DNA from: Skermanella mucosa
GTDB lineage: Bacteria; Pseudomonadota; Alphaproteobacteria; Azospirillales; Azospirillaceae
Assembly (NCBI RefSeq): GCF_016765655.2
Contig: NZ_CP086106.1
Span: 2,352,501 to 2,416,500 of the forward strand
Direction of reading: 5' to 3'
DNA length: 64,000 nt
In this document: positions 26,732 through 38,028 of the stretch, one piece after another
How positions within the stretch are numbered: the stretch's first letter is position 1
Layout of the letters: each line of letters opens with the position of its first letter
Position numbers and translations under genes: made by a program
The notes under the pieces: model-generated
Told to the model about the DNA's origin: nothing
Database searches by the model: none
What the model saw: only the letters and a program-made list of their open reading frames with translations

Positions 26732-27880
26732 ATGCGCAATGGCATCATCTTCTCTGTGGTGGTCCACGTGGCGGTCATCGCGATCGCCGTGATGGGTCTG
26801 CCAATGATGCAGAAGCCTATCGAGATCCCGGAATCCATCCCGATCGACATCGTCGATGTCGGCGAACTGACCAATACCCGCATCGACGATTCGCCTCCGG
26901 CACCGCCGCGGCCGCCCCAGGCCAAGCCCGAGCCGGAGCCTGCGCCGCAGCCGCCCCAGCAGCAGCTTGCCCAGGCGGCGCCGGAACCCGCGCCGGTGCC
27001 GCCGCGGCCGCCCGAACCGCCCAAGGTCGCGGAACCGCCGCCCGCCCCGCGCGAGCCGGCGCCGCCCCAACGGCAGCCCGAACCTCCGCCGCCGCCCCGC
27101 CCGGTCCCGCCGCCTCCGGCTCCCGCCCCGCCGCCGCCCAAGGCGCCGGAGCCCGAACCCGAGCCCCCGAGGCCGGACCCGCCGAAGCAGGAACCGGCCC
27201 CAAAGCCGGAGCCGAAGAAGCCCGAGCCTCCCAAGCCCGAGCCCCCGAAGCCGGAACCGCCGAAGCAGGAACCGAAGAAACCGGAACCGCCGAAGCCGGA
27301 GCCACCCAAGGAGGTCAAGAAGCCCGAGCCTGCCAAGCAGGAGGCGAAGAAGCCCGAGCCTGCCAAGCCCGAGGCGCCGAAGAAGGCCGAGCCGGAGAAG
27401 AAGCAGCCAGACGCCAAGCAGGATTTCGCGAGCGTCCTGAAGAACCTTCAGAACCTCAAGCCGGAGCCGTCGAACGCCCCGGCCCAGCCGCAGCGCCAGC
27501 AGCCGGCACCGTCGGCCCCGTCGCAGCAGCAGGCCGCCAGCAACGCGACGAAGCTCTCGGACCGCCTGACGGCGAGCCAGGAGGACGCGGTTCGCCGGAC
27601 GGTCGAGGCGTGCTGGAACGTCGATCCCGGTCTCCTGGGGATCAACGAGATCACGGTCGAGATCCGCCTGGAGATCGGCCGGGACGGGCAGGTCATGCGG
27701 GCGGAGGTCGTGGACAAGGCGCGCATGGCGCGCGACCGCGCGTTCCGCACCGTCGCCGAATCGGCGCAGCGCGCCGTGATGAACCCGCGCTGCCGCACGC
27801 TGCCGCTTCCGCCCGACGGCTACGACTTCTGGAAGGACGCCGTCTTCGTCTTCAGCCCGCGTGACATGCTCCGGGGATAG
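26732..27880 (+). CDS. tolA: TolA, periplasm-spanning Tol-Pal protein
   Basis: A 382-residue TonB-like protein. An N-terminal membrane anchor spans residues 5-25 (VVVHVAVIAIAVMGL). The very long region of about residues 50-260 is dominated by Pro, Glu and Lys in repeats such as PPKPEPPKPEPPK and KKPEPAK. Here the usual Ala/Lys-rich helix is replaced by an extended proline-rich stalk. The C-terminal domain (about 275-382) is TolA/TonB-like (VRRTVEACWNVDPGLLGINE). It connects TolQR with TolB and Pal. The DNA repeats cause strong antisense open frames that are not genes. Confidence 0.93.
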   Translation: MRNGIIFSVVVHVAVIAIAVMGLPMMQKPIEIPESIPIDIVDVGELTNTRIDDSPPAPPRPPQAKPEPEPAPQPPQQQLAQAAPEPAPVPPRPPEPPKVAEPPPAPREPAPPQRQPEPPPPPRPVPPPPAPAPPPPKAPEPEPEPPRPDPPKQEPAPKPEPKKPEPPKPEPPKPEPPKQEPKKPEPPKPEPPKEVKKPEPAKQEAKKPEPAKPEAPKKAEPEKKQPDAKQDFASVLKNLQNLKPEPSNAPAQPQRQQPAPSAPSQQQAASNATKLSDRLTASQEDAVRRTVEACWNVDPGLLGINEITVEIRLEIGRDGQVMRAEVVDKARMARDRAFRTVAESAQRAVMNPRCRTLPLPPDGYDFWKDAVFVFSPRDMLRG

Positions 27881-27889
27881 CGGACCTAT

Positions 27890-27922
27890 GGGTACCTTGA
27901 TTATGCCACGATCAAGGTGCCC
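27890..27922 (+). terminator. hairpin between tolA and tolB
   Basis: GGGTACCTTGAT (27890-27901) pairs with ATCAAGGTGCCC (27911-27922) over 12 bp, including one T-G wobble. The loop is 9 nt. No T-run follows, so it may attenuate transcription or stabilise the tolQRA message rather than end it. Confidence 0.55.
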
Positions 27923-28000
27923 ATTCGGTGCATCCGCAGAGTGCTCCAGGGGACGCCCGTTCCCGCAAGAACAACGATCATAGTAAGGCATGACCCGATC

Positions 28001-29353
28001 ATGATTGCATTTCCATACCATCTGGTCCTGCTTGCCCGCCGTCTGGCGCTGGCCGTCCTGGTCATCACGCTGGCCGGAGCGGCCGGTGCCCGGGCCGAGC
28101 TGCGCCTAGACATCACGCGCGGCAAGGTCGAGCCGATGCCGATCGCGATTGCGAACTTCGCCGGCCAGGGAGGGACCGAGACCCAGGTCGGCCGAGACAT
28201 CGCCCAGGTCGTGTCCGCCAACCTGGAGCGTTCCGGGCTGTTCCGGCCGATCGATCCCAAGGCGCTGATCCAGGATCCGCTCTCGCTGCACAACCAAGTG
28301 CGATTCGCCGACCTCAAGGTGATCAACGCGCAGGCGCTGGTCACCGGCTTGGTCCAGGGCCAGCCGGACGGCCGCCTGCGGGTGGAGTTCCGCCTGTGGG
28401 ACGTGCTGGCCGAACAGCAGATGACCGGGCTGGCCTATTTCACCGTGCCGGAGAACTGGCGCCGGGTCGCCCACATCATCTCCGACGCGATCTACAAGCG
28501 GATCACCGGCGAGGAGGGCTATTTCGATACCCGCATCGTCTACATCTCCGAGACGGGGCCGGCCGACAAGCGCATCAAGCGGCTGGCGATCATGGACCAG
28601 GACGGCGAGAACCACCGGTTCCTGACCGACGGCCGGACGCTGGTGCTGACCCCGCGCTTCTCTCCCAGCGCGCCTGAAATCACCTACCTGTCCTATTTCA
28701 ACAACAAGCCGCGGGTCTATCTCTTCAACATCGACACCGGCCGCCAGGAGGTCCTGGGCGATTTTCCCGGCATGACTTTCGCGCCGCGCTTCTCGCCGGA
28801 CGGCAACAAGGTGATCATGAGCCTGGCCACCTCGGGCAACTCCGACATCTACTCGATGGACCTGCGGACACGCCGGGTCGACCAGTTGACCAACAGTCCC
28901 GCGATCGACACCTCGCCCTCCTACTCGCCCGACGGCCAGCGGATCGTCTTCGAGTCGGACCGCGGAGGCACCCAGCAGCTCTACGTGATGGACGCGAACG
29001 GCGGAAATCCGCAGCGGATCACCTTTGGGCAGGGCCGCTATGCAAGCCCGGTATGGTCGCCGCGCGGAGACCTGATCGCCTTCACCAAGATCGCCAACGG
29101 GCGGTTCCATATCGGGGTGATTCGGCCCGATGGTGCCGGCGAAAGGCTGCTGAACGAGGCTTTTCACGTCGAGGGGCCGACCTGGGCCCCGAATGGACGC
29201 GTTCTGATGTTCTTCCGCGAACGTCCGAGCGGGGAGGGGAATCGCAGCAGAACCGCGCGTTTGTACAGCGTCGACTTGACCGGCTTCAATGAACGCGAGG
29301 TCGTCACGCCCCTCGACGCTTCCGATCCCGCTTGGTCGCCCTTGATTCCTTAG
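28001..29353 (+). CDS. tolB: Tol-Pal system beta-propeller protein TolB
   Basis: A 450-residue periplasmic protein. The start ATG 28001 gives a short signal peptide ending AGARAE. The N-terminal D1 domain (about 35-165) starts [17 protein letters not shown]. The C-terminal six-bladed propeller has repeated SPDG-type turns ([39 protein letters not shown]-like). It docks with Pal and TolA. A hairpin lies between tolA and this gene, and the message may be processed or re-initiated here. Confidence 0.95.
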   Translation: MIAFPYHLVLLARRLALAVLVITLAGAAGARAELRLDITRGKVEPMPIAIANFAGQGGTETQVGRDIAQVVSANLERSGLFRPIDPKALIQDPLSLHNQVRFADLKVINAQALVTGLVQGQPDGRLRVEFRLWDVLAEQQMTGLAYFTVPENWRRVAHIISDAIYKRITGEEGYFDTRIVYISETGPADKRIKRLAIMDQDGENHRFLTDGRTLVLTPRFSPSAPEITYLSYFNNKPRVYLFNIDTGRQEVLGDFPGMTFAPRFSPDGNKVIMSLATSGNSDIYSMDLRTRRVDQLTNSPAIDTSPSYSPDGQRIVFESDRGGTQQLYVMDANGGNPQRITFGQGRYASPVWSPRGDLIAFTKIANGRFHIGVIRPDGAGERLLNEAFHVEGPTWAPNGRVLMFFRERPSGEGNRSRTARLYSVDLTGFNEREVVTPLDASDPAWSPLIP

Positions 29354-29516
29354 CGGTAACCATTTATTTTCGCGGTGCACGATCGACGCTAAGGTTAGAC
29401 AGTCGGGAGATCGGAAACTTTCGGTGGTCTGGATTCGAAGGACTGGGCGTAGATTAGCGTCGGCCCGTTCGCTCTTCCGTGTTTGGTATCGTGTGTCGCT
29501 GTAGGGGGTTTTTCAG
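29354..29516 (+). promoter_or_regulatory. tolB-pal intergenic region
   Basis: This 163-bp gap probably contains a pal promoter, since pal is usually far more abundant than the other Tol proteins. No promoter could be fixed confidently. AGGGGG at 29501-29506 is a strong ribosome site for pal, 10 nt from its ATG. Confidence 0.45.
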
Positions 29517-30011
29517 ATGCGTTTGAAGGTTCTGAGCCTGTTGGCTGCGGTTGTGCTGGTCGCTGCGTGCGAATCCACCCCGCAAGATGCCGGCTCGGCC
29601 GGTGCCGGTGGTGGGGCTACCGCCGGTGCGGCTCCGGTCCGGACTGGTCCGGCTCCGGGCACCCAGGAGGACCTGGTCGTCAATGTCGGCGATCGTGTGT
29701 TCTTCGGTTATGACAAGTTCGACCTGACTCCGGAGGCCCGGGCAACCCTGGACCGTCAGGCCGCTTGGCTGAACCAGTATCCGCGCGTCACCGTGACCGT
29801 CGAAGGTCACGCCGACGAGCGTGGCACCCGCGAGTACAACATCGCGTTGGGCGAGCGTCGCGCCAACTCGGTGAAGAACTACCTGCTGGCGCGTGGCGTC
29901 GATGCCAACCGCATCGCCACCACCAGCTACGGCAAGGAGCGTCCGGCCGTCCTCGGTTCCAACGAGGCCGCCTGGGCGCAGAACCGCCGTGGCGTGACCA
30001 CCGTCAACTAA
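29517..30011 (+). CDS. pal: peptidoglycan-associated lipoprotein Pal
   Basis: A 164-residue outer-membrane lipoprotein. The lipobox VAAC at the end of a short signal sequence places the lipidated Cys at residue 19. A Gly/Ala-rich linker (about 25-50) precedes the OmpA-like peptidoglycan-binding domain. That domain contains RVFFGYDKFDLTPEA, TVEGHADERGTREYN and LGERRANSVKNYL, with the Asp and Arg that hold diaminopimelate. It is the outer anchor of the Tol-Pal bridge. A clear terminator follows. Confidence 0.97.
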   Translation: MRLKVLSLLAAVVLVAACESTPQDAGSAGAGGGATAGAAPVRTGPAPGTQEDLVVNVGDRVFFGYDKFDLTPEARATLDRQAAWLNQYPRVTVTVEGHADERGTREYNIALGERRANSVKNYLLARGVDANRIATTSYGKERPAVLGSNEAAWAQNRRGVTTVN

Positions 30012-30060
30012 GCGGACGGCGGATCGCGACAGCAGCGGATGCAAGTCCGCTGATGAATGG

Positions 30061-30115
30061 GGCGCCACACCAAGCGGATCCTGAACGGGCCGCCGGGTGT
30101 GGCGCCTTATTTTTG
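30061..30115 (+). terminator. terminator downstream of pal
   Basis: GGCGCCACACC (30061-30071) and its perfect complement (30096-30106) form an 11-bp stem, followed directly by TTATTTTTG. The loop is 24 nt. It would separate pal from cpoB. Confidence 0.8.
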
Positions 30116-30248
30116 CCTCCGGTTTCGGGTATCGCGCAGAAATCCGGCCCGCAGGCGGGACGGAGCATCGCCTCCACCGGCAGGCAGTGAAACAGGCACT
30201 ATTTACGCAGCGGCAGGGACGGCCGGGTCCGATCAGGTTCGGGGAACA

Positions 30249-31235
30249 ATGATGGCGGTAGAGGCAATGGTTCGAGCGACGGGTAAAGGGTTGACTGAAG
30301 GGTGCGGCAGGGCGGCGTTGCTTGCCGGCGCCGGGCCGGCCGGCTTCATGCTGACCGGCCTCCTGCTGACGGGACTGATGCTATGGTCCGGGCCGGCGGC
30401 GGCACAGGCCGACATCAACCTCCAGAACCGGCTGAACCGGCTGGAGAACGAGATCCAGACGCTCAACAGGCAGGTCTATCGCGGCGGCACCCCGCCCGCC
30501 GGCTCCTCGGCACCGGGCAGCACTGGCGTCCCGCCCAGCCTGGCGGCGGATTTCGAGATCCGGCTGTCGCGCCTTGAAAGCGAATTGCAGACCCTGACCG
30601 GTAAGTACGAGGAGGCCACGTTCGGCATCACCCAGGCGCGGGAACGGCTGGACAAGCTGGCGTCCGACCTGGAGTACCGCCTGAGCGAGATCGAGAGCAA
30701 GCTGAACGCCGAGCCGGGCGCATCTTCTGCAGAGAGCGCAGCCCCGGCGCCGGCCGTGAGATCGCAGACCCAGGCTGCCGCCGCGCCGGCAAAGCCTGCT
30801 CCCCAGCAACCCCAGCAGCAGGTGACCGCCGCGGCGCGCCTGCCGTCCGGTTCCGCGCAGGAGCAGTACAATTACGCCTTCGGCCTGCTCCGTGCCGCCG
30901 ACTACGCCAACGCGGAGGCGGCCCTGGGACAGTTCGTCAAGAGCCATCCCGACAGCCCGCTGACCGGCAACGCCCAATATTGGCTGGCCGAGACCTACTA
31001 TGTCCGGGGCAAGTACAGCGATGCCGCGGTCGCTTTCGCCGAGGGCTACCAGAAATACCCGAAGGGCTCGAAGGCGGCCGACAACCTCCTGAAGCTGGGC
31101 ATGTCGCTGGGGCAGTTGAACCAGAAGAAGGAAGCCTGCGTCACCTTCCAGCAGCTCAATTCGGAGTTCCCCGACGCTCCCGCGACGATCAAGCGTCGGG
31201 CCGACCAGGAGCGGGGCCGTCTGAACTGCTCGTGA
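30249..31235 (+). CDS. cpoB: cell division coordinator CpoB (YbgF)
   Basis: A 328-residue periplasmic protein. A long N-terminal signal/hydrophobic segment ends GPAAAQA. A coiled-coil trimerisation helix (INLQNRLNRLENEIQTLNRQ) follows, then an Ala/Gln/Pro-rich linker around residues 160-200. The C-terminal TPR domain has YNYAFGLLRAADYANAEAALGQF and LKLGMSLGQLNQKKEACVTF. CpoB coordinates peptidoglycan synthesis with Tol-driven outer-membrane constriction. An earlier in-frame start would extend it through the pal terminator and is rejected. tilS begins 7 nt later. Confidence 0.9.
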   Translation: MMAVEAMVRATGKGLTEGCGRAALLAGAGPAGFMLTGLLLTGLMLWSGPAAAQADINLQNRLNRLENEIQTLNRQVYRGGTPPAGSSAPGSTGVPPSLAADFEIRLSRLESELQTLTGKYEEATFGITQARERLDKLASDLEYRLSEIESKLNAEPGASSAESAAPAPAVRSQTQAAAAPAKPAPQQPQQQVTAAARLPSGSAQEQYNYAFGLLRAADYANAEAALGQFVKSHPDSPLTGNAQYWLAETYYVRGKYSDAAVAFAEGYQKYPKGSKAADNLLKLGMSLGQLNQKKEACVTFQQLNSEFPDAPATIKRRADQERGRLNCS

Positions 31236-31242
31236 GCCTGGG

Positions 31243-32559
31243 ATGACCCATGACGTCTGCGGCGAGTTCTTCGGCCTGATGGACCGCCTGGGGCCGTTCG
31301 AGCCCCGGCCCCGAGTCGCGGTCGGAGTATCCGGAGGACCGGACAGTCTGGCGCTCTGCCTCCTGCTCAAGGCATGGACTGACCGGGCCGGCGGAGCCCT
31401 GCTTGCCCTGACGGTGGATCATGGCCTGCGACATAATGCCGCAGATGAGGCCGTTCGGGTCGGCTCCTGGCTCGCGGCCCGCGGCATCGCCCATGACGTG
31501 CTCCGGTGGGAAGGGGACAAGCCGGTTTCCGGCATACAGGCGGCCGCGCGCGACGCCCGCCACCGGCTCCTCGCGGATCGCTGCCGTTCCGAGGGCATCC
31601 TGCATCTGGCCCTGGCACACCATCTGGAGGACCAGGCCGAAACCATCCTGCTGCGCTTCGCCAAGGGGAGCGGCCCCGACGGCCTCGCCGGGATGTCGCC
31701 GCTCCGGGAGACCGGGGCCGTGCGGATCCTGCGCCCGCTGCTCGGCATGCCGCGGGCGCGCCTGAAGGCGGTCCTCGAAGCGGCGGGCCAGCCCTGGATC
31801 GAAGATCCGTCCAACCGGTCCGCCGCCTATGCGCGGGTGCGGCTTCGCACCATGGCCGACACCCTCGCGAAGGAGGGCTGGACACCGGCCCATGCCGCCG
31901 AAACCGCGCGCCGCGCCGGGCGGACCCGCTCGGCGCTCGAAGTCGCGACGGCGCAACTGCTCGCACGGGCGGTCGAGGTGTGGCCGGAGGGATGCGTCCT
32001 GCTGCGCCCGGAGCCGATCCGGGCAGCACCCGACGATCTGGCGCTGCGCGTCCTGGGCCGCTGCCTCGCGTCGGTCGGAGGCGCCCGGTACCAGCCCCGC
32101 CGCGACGCTGTCGAGCGGTTCCACCGGTCTTTCTCGGGCGGTGCTCCGCCGCGCGGGGCGACCCTGGGCGGATGCCGGATCATGCCGCGCCAGGACGGCA
32201 GGCTCCTGGTGGCGCGGGAGCCGCGTTCCGCGGTCGAGCGCATCGCCATCCGGGGCGGGGCGACGCTTCGCTGGGACGGACGGTTCCTGGTGACGGCGCC
32301 ATCGGGGGCAGGGGGCGTCGTCGCTCCCCTCGGTGCCGCTTCCTGCGCCGGGGCGCTGCCGAAGCATCTGGAAAGACTTCCGGCGGTTGTGCGGGAGACC
32401 TTGCCCGTCCTGCTGCGCGAGGGCGGCGCAAAAAGCTTTCCCCGTTTCGATTTCGCGAATGGAATCAATCCCGAGGAAGAAGCAGGTACCGCATCGGCGA
32501 TCAGGGCTGTATTCGCCCCTCCGGAACCTGTGGCCGCATCCGCATTCGTAGTTGTTTAA
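31243..32559 (+). CDS. tilS: tRNA(Ile)-lysidine synthase
   Basis: A 438-residue N-type ATP pyrophosphatase that converts C34 of the CAU-anticodon tRNA(Ile) to lysidine, allowing AUA decoding. The PP-loop SGGPDS is at about residues 29-34, and HHLEDQAET contains the family HxxDQ-like motif. It lies between cpoB and ftsH, the usual alphaproteobacterial order. It is essential in most bacteria. Confidence 0.95.
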   Translation: MTHDVCGEFFGLMDRLGPFEPRPRVAVGVSGGPDSLALCLLLKAWTDRAGGALLALTVDHGLRHNAADEAVRVGSWLAARGIAHDVLRWEGDKPVSGIQAAARDARHRLLADRCRSEGILHLALAHHLEDQAETILLRFAKGSGPDGLAGMSPLRETGAVRILRPLLGMPRARLKAVLEAAGQPWIEDPSNRSAAYARVRLRTMADTLAKEGWTPAHAAETARRAGRTRSALEVATAQLLARAVEVWPEGCVLLRPEPIRAAPDDLALRVLGRCLASVGGARYQPRRDAVERFHRSFSGGAPPRGATLGGCRIMPRQDGRLLVAREPRSAVERIAIRGGATLRWDGRFLVTAPSGAGGVVAPLGAASCAGALPKHLERLPAVVRETLPVLLREGGAKSFPRFDFANGINPEEEAGTASAIRAVFAPPEPVAASAFVVV

Positions 32560-32579
32560 AACCGGGGCTGCATTATCTA
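32552..32579 (+). promoter_or_regulatory. putative ftsH promoter
   Basis: TTGTTT (32552-32557) and TATCTA (32574-32579) are separated by 16 bp, overlapping the end of tilS. The 117-bp tilS-ftsH gap is unusual in this tight cluster. No clear heat-shock sigma32 pair was found. Confidence 0.45.
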
Positions 32580-32676
32580 ATCTGATGGACTTCCCATGTA
32601 TCGGGATCAAGTGTCGAGGGCTGGCGCCCGGCGTTCATCGAAAGGCGCCGAGGTTGTCCGACGAAAGGCGTGAACC

Positions 32677-34611
<1,935 letters not shown>

Positions 34612-34644
34612 GGCCGGGGACGCAAAGGGCGATTTTTGGTGGAC

Positions 34645-35787
34645 ATGATGGCTCCCATGGGAATGGAGCCGGCAACGAGCCCCGGGTCACTCCGGGGCTT
34701 TTGCTTGTCGGCGGAACGGTCCGGCGCTTCCGTGTATCTGCGGCCGCTGGGCATCCTCGGGCACGAGGCGGCGGGCAGGGCGGTGGACGCCGGTGCGGCG
34801 CTTCCCCTGGCGGGCGGCCCTCTGGCCTTCGGCATGGTCGAGGCGATCGCCAGGACGGGGGGTGAGGGGAAGACCGGCATCCTGCGCGCGATCGGTCCCC
34901 TCGGCGACCTGGCCGGCTGGGCTCCCGCCGCGGACCTCCTGGATGCGCTGTCCCGACCCCGCGCCCCGTTCGCCGGGCTGGCGTTCGACCGGCCCGCCGT
35001 CATGGGTATCGTCAACGTCACTCCCGACAGTTTCAGCGACGGCGGCGACTTTCTGGACCACGACCGCGCCGTCGCCCAGGGCACCGCGCTTCTGGACGCC
35101 GGGGCCGACATCCTGGACGTGGGCGGCGAGTCGACGCGGCCGGGGGCCGATCCGGTTCCGGTGGAGGAGGAGGTCCGGCGGGTCGTGCCGGTCATCCGGC
35201 ACTTCGCGGAGCGGGGGGCGATCGTGTCGATCGACACCCGCCACGCCGCCGTCATGGCGGCGGCGCTGGAGGCGGGGGCCGCGATCGTCAACGACGTCAC
35301 GGCCCTGACCGGCGATCCCGGCAGCCTCGACGTCGCGGCCAAGGCCGGCGTGCCCGTCGTCCTGATGCATATGCGCGGCGAGCCCCGGACCATGCAGCAG
35401 GCGCCGGAGTACACGGACGCTCCCACCGACGTGTACGTCTACCTCGCCGAACGGGTCGCCGCCTGCCTGGAAGCCGGGATGTCCGCCGGGAACCTCTGCG
35501 TCGATCCGGGCATCGGCTTCGGCAAGACGGTCGAGCATAATTTGCAGATCCTGCGCCATGCGGCGCTGTACCATGGGCTGGGCGTGCCGCTGCTGGTCGG
35601 GCTGTCCCGCAAGCGCTTCATCGCGTCGCTCAGCCGGGGCGAGGCGCCGAAGGACCGGATGGCCGGCTCGCTGGCCGGGGCGCTGGCCGCCTTCGACCAA
35701 GGCGCCCAGATCCTCCGCGTCCACGACGTCGCGGAGACCTGCCAGGCCCGCGCCCTGTGGGCAGGACTGCACCTTCGGCGGGTTTGA
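34645..35787 (+). CDS. folP: dihydropteroate synthase
   Basis: The cytoplasmic folate enzyme that joins 4-aminobenzoate to dihydropterin pyrophosphate. The TIM-barrel core begins near AVMGIVNVTPDSFSDGG and continues with GGESTRPGA, NDVTAL, a MHMRG loop, DPGIGFGKT and GLSRKRFI, all pterin or substrate motifs. An N-terminal extension of about 90 residues starts VYLRPLG, typical of alphaproteobacterial forms. The start is uncertain. ATG 34645 would place the ftsH terminator inside the gene, so TTG 34705 or GTG 34732 may be the true start. glmM follows after 61 nt. Confidence 0.92.
   Translation: MMAPMGMEPATSPGSLRGFCLSAERSGASVYLRPLGILGHEAAGRAVDAGAALPLAGGPLAFGMVEAIARTGGEGKTGILRAIGPLGDLAGWAPAADLLDALSRPRAPFAGLAFDRPAVMGIVNVTPDSFSDGGDFLDHDRAVAQGTALLDAGADILDVGGESTRPGADPVPVEEEVRRVVPVIRHFAERGAIVSIDTRHAAVMAAALEAGAAIVNDVTALTGDPGSLDVAAKAGVPVVLMHMRGEPRTMQQAPEYTDAPTDVYVYLAERVAACLEAGMSAGNLCVDPGIGFGKTVEHNLQILRHAALYHGLGVPLLVGLSRKRFIASLSRGEAPKDRMAGSLAGALAAFDQGAQILRVHDVAETCQARALWAGLHLRRV
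34678..34702 (+). terminator. rho-independent terminator of ftsH
   Basis: AGCCCCGG (34678-34685) pairs with CCGGGGCT (34692-34699) across a 6-nt loop and runs into TTTTGCTT. It lies 67 nt after the ftsH stop and inside the longest possible folP reading frame. Confidence 0.75.
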
Positions 35788-35848
35788 AGCCCCGGGCTTG
35801 GCTATCGCCGGCATTTTCGGATAAGAACGGCAAGACTGTTCGAGAGGA

Positions 35849-37222
35849 ATGATGACGCGTAAACTGTTTGGCACCGACGGCATCCGCGGCACGGCCAACA
35901 TCGAGCCGATGACCGCCGAAACCGCCCTCAAGGTCGCCATGGCGACGGCGGTCCAGTTCCATCGGGGCGATCACCGGCATCTGGCGGTGATCGGCAAGGA
36001 CACCCGCCTTTCCGGCTACATGCTGGAGCCGGCCCTGACCGCGGGGCTGATCGCCATGGGCATGGACGTCGTGCTGGTCGGGCCGATGCCGACGCCGGCG
36101 GTCGCGATGCTGACCCGGAGCCTGCGCGCCGATCTCGGCATCATGATCTCGGCCTCCCACAATCCGTTCCAGGACAACGGCATCAAGCTGTTCGGCCCCG
36201 ACGGCTACAAGCTGTCCGACGAGGTCGAGGCGGAGATCGAGGGCCGTCTGGCCGATCCGCTGGGCTCATCGCTGGTCAAGCCGGCGGCGCTGGGCCGGGC
36301 GAGCCGCCTGGAGGACGCCAGCGGCCGTTACATCGAGTTCGTCAAGAACACCTTCCCGCGCGGGCTCCGCCTCGACGGGCTCAAGATCGTGGTCGATTGC
36401 GCCAACGGCGCCGCCTACAAGGTGGCTCCCAAGGTCCTGTGGGAACTCGGGGCGGAGGTCGTCTCGGTCGGCGTCAAGCCCGACGGCATCAACATCAACC
36501 GCCAGTGCGGCGCCACCGCGCCCCAGATGCTCCAGAGCGAGGTGGTCGCCAACGGCGCCGACCTCGGCATCGCGCTGGACGGCGACGCGGACCGGCTGAT
36601 CCTGGTGGACGAGAAGGGCCGGCAGATCGACGGAGACCAGGTGATGGGTCTGGTCGGGCGGTCGTGGTGCGAGTCGGGCAAGCTGAAGGGCAACGGCGTC
36701 GTCGCCACCGTGATGTCCAACCTGGGTCTGGAGCGTTCCCTGAAGGGGCTTGGGCTCGACCTCGTGCGGACACCGGTCGGCGACCGCTACGTGGTCGAGC
36801 ACATGCGCGAGCACGGGTTCAATGTCGGCGGCGAGCAGTCGGGCCATATCGTGCTGAGCGACTACGGCACCACGGGCGACGGGCTGATCGCGGCGCTCCA
36901 GGTCCTTGCCGTGATCCAGGAAAGCGGCCGGCGCGTCAGCGACGTCTGCCGGGTGTTCGAGCCGGTGCCCCAGCTCCTGAAGAACGTCCGGTTCGAGGGG
37001 GGCGCGGCACCGCTGGAGGACGGGCAGGTGAAGGCGGCGATCCGGGACGGCGAGGCGCGGCTGAGCGGCTCCGGCCGGCTGCTGATCCGCAAGTCCGGGA
37101 CCGAGCCGGTCATCCGCGTCATGGCCGAGGGCGACGATGAAGCCTTGGTGAATGCCGTCGTCGGGGATATCGTTCAGCGGATCCAGGAAGCGGCGGTGCG
37201 GCAACAGGAAGCGGCTGAATGA
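35849..37222 (+). CDS. glmM: phosphoglucosamine mutase
   Basis: A 457-residue enzyme that converts glucosamine-6-phosphate to glucosamine-1-phosphate for UDP-GlcNAc and peptidoglycan synthesis. The opening is [14 protein letters not shown]. The phosphorylated Ser103 lies in [14 protein letters not shown]. The metal loop is LDGDADRLI, the sugar loop is GGEQSGHI, and the phosphate site is [20 protein letters not shown] lies just before the start. ftsH-folP-glmM is a conserved block. The stop overlaps the thiD start (ATGA). Confidence 0.97.
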   Translation: MMTRKLFGTDGIRGTANIEPMTAETALKVAMATAVQFHRGDHRHLAVIGKDTRLSGYMLEPALTAGLIAMGMDVVLVGPMPTPAVAMLTRSLRADLGIMISASHNPFQDNGIKLFGPDGYKLSDEVEAEIEGRLADPLGSSLVKPAALGRASRLEDASGRYIEFVKNTFPRGLRLDGLKIVVDCANGAAYKVAPKVLWELGAEVVSVGVKPDGININRQCGATAPQMLQSEVVANGADLGIALDGDADRLILVDEKGRQIDGDQVMGLVGRSWCESGKLKGNGVVATVMSNLGLERSLKGLGLDLVRTPVGDRYVVEHMREHGFNVGGEQSGHIVLSDYGTTGDGLIAALQVLAVIQESGRRVSDVCRVFEPVPQLLKNVRFEGGAAPLEDGQVKAAIRDGEARLSGSGRLLIRKSGTEPVIRVMAEGDDEALVNAVVGDIVQRIQEAAVRQQEAAE

Positions 37223-38019
37223 GGGGAAGGGTCTTGATCGTCGCCGGCTCCGACAGCGGAGGCGGCGCCGGTATCCAGGGCGACATCAAGACGGTGACGG
37301 CGTTGACCGGCTATGCCGCCACCGCCATCACCGCGCTGACGGCGCAGAACACCCTGGGCGTGTTCGGCATCCATCCGGTGCCGGTGGAGTTCATCGCCCA
37401 GCAGATGCGGCTGGTCCTGGAGGATATCGGGGCCGACGCGATCAAGACCGGCATGCTCCACAGCGGGGAGGTGATCGACACGGTCGCCGACGTGCTGGAG
37501 GAGCTCGGCGGCGATATCCCGCTGGTGGTCGATCCGGTGATGGTCGCGAAGGGCGGAGCCCTGCTGCTCGATCCCGACGCCAGCCACGCGCTGCAGCGCC
37601 GGCTGCTGCCCCGCGCCGACGTGATCACGCCCAACATCCCGGAAGCCCAGGTGCTGAGCGGCCTGGAGATCCTGGACCTGGACGACATGCGCCACGCGGC
37701 CAACCTGATGCTCAGCTACGGCCCCAAGGCCGTGCTCCTGAAGGGCGGCCACATGGAGGGCGAGACGGTCACCGACCTGCTGGTGACCAACGACGGGGAG
37801 GAGGTGTTCACCTCCCGCCGGATCGACACCCTGCATACCCACGGCACCGGCTGCACGCTGGCGTCCGCGATCGCGACCGGCTTGGCCCAGCGGCTGACCT
37901 TGCCGGAGGCGGTGACCCGCGCCCGGAACTATGTGGACCAGGCGATCCGGCAGGCCCCGGGCTATGGCGGCGGCCACGGCCCACTGAACCACGCCTGGAC
38001 CGTCGCGGACGGGTTCTGA
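37219..38019 (+). CDS. thiD: hydroxymethylpyrimidine/phosphomethylpyrimidine kinase
   Basis: A 266-residue ribokinase-like enzyme of thiamine synthesis that phosphorylates HMP and HMP-phosphate. Motifs are [19 protein letters not shown] at the N-terminus, LKGGHMEG, and the anion-hole/catalytic [14 protein letters not shown] near residue 215. It is coupled to glmM by a 4-nt overlap, which is unusual pathway company but a common alphaproteobacterial arrangement. It is convergent with the MocR gene with only 9 bp between them. Confidence 0.95.
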   Translation: MRGRVLIVAGSDSGGGAGIQGDIKTVTALTGYAATAITALTAQNTLGVFGIHPVPVEFIAQQMRLVLEDIGADAIKTGMLHSGEVIDTVADVLEELGGDIPLVVDPVMVAKGGALLLDPDASHALQRRLLPRADVITPNIPEAQVLSGLEILDLDDMRHAANLMLSYGPKAVLLKGGHMEGETVTDLLVTNDGEEVFTSRRIDTLHTHGTGCTLASAIATGLAQRLTLPEAVTRARNYVDQAIRQAPGYGGGHGPLNHAWTVADGF

Positions 38020-38028
38020 CAAGGCCGG

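Noticed and set aside
26725-27417. Gly/Ser-rich minus-strand frame opposite tolA, resembling a glycine-rich surface protein
   Set aside because: The composition is just the complement of proline, glutamate and lysine codon repeats in tolA.
30057-30248. Upstream extension of cpoB to 30057
   Set aside because: It would run through the pal terminator, and the added residues have no periplasmic signal. The start at 30249 fits the secretion signal.
32585-32620. Possible heat-shock (sigma32) promoter before ftsH from the CCCATGTAT string
   Set aside because: No matching CTTGAA-type -35 sequence was found at the right distance.
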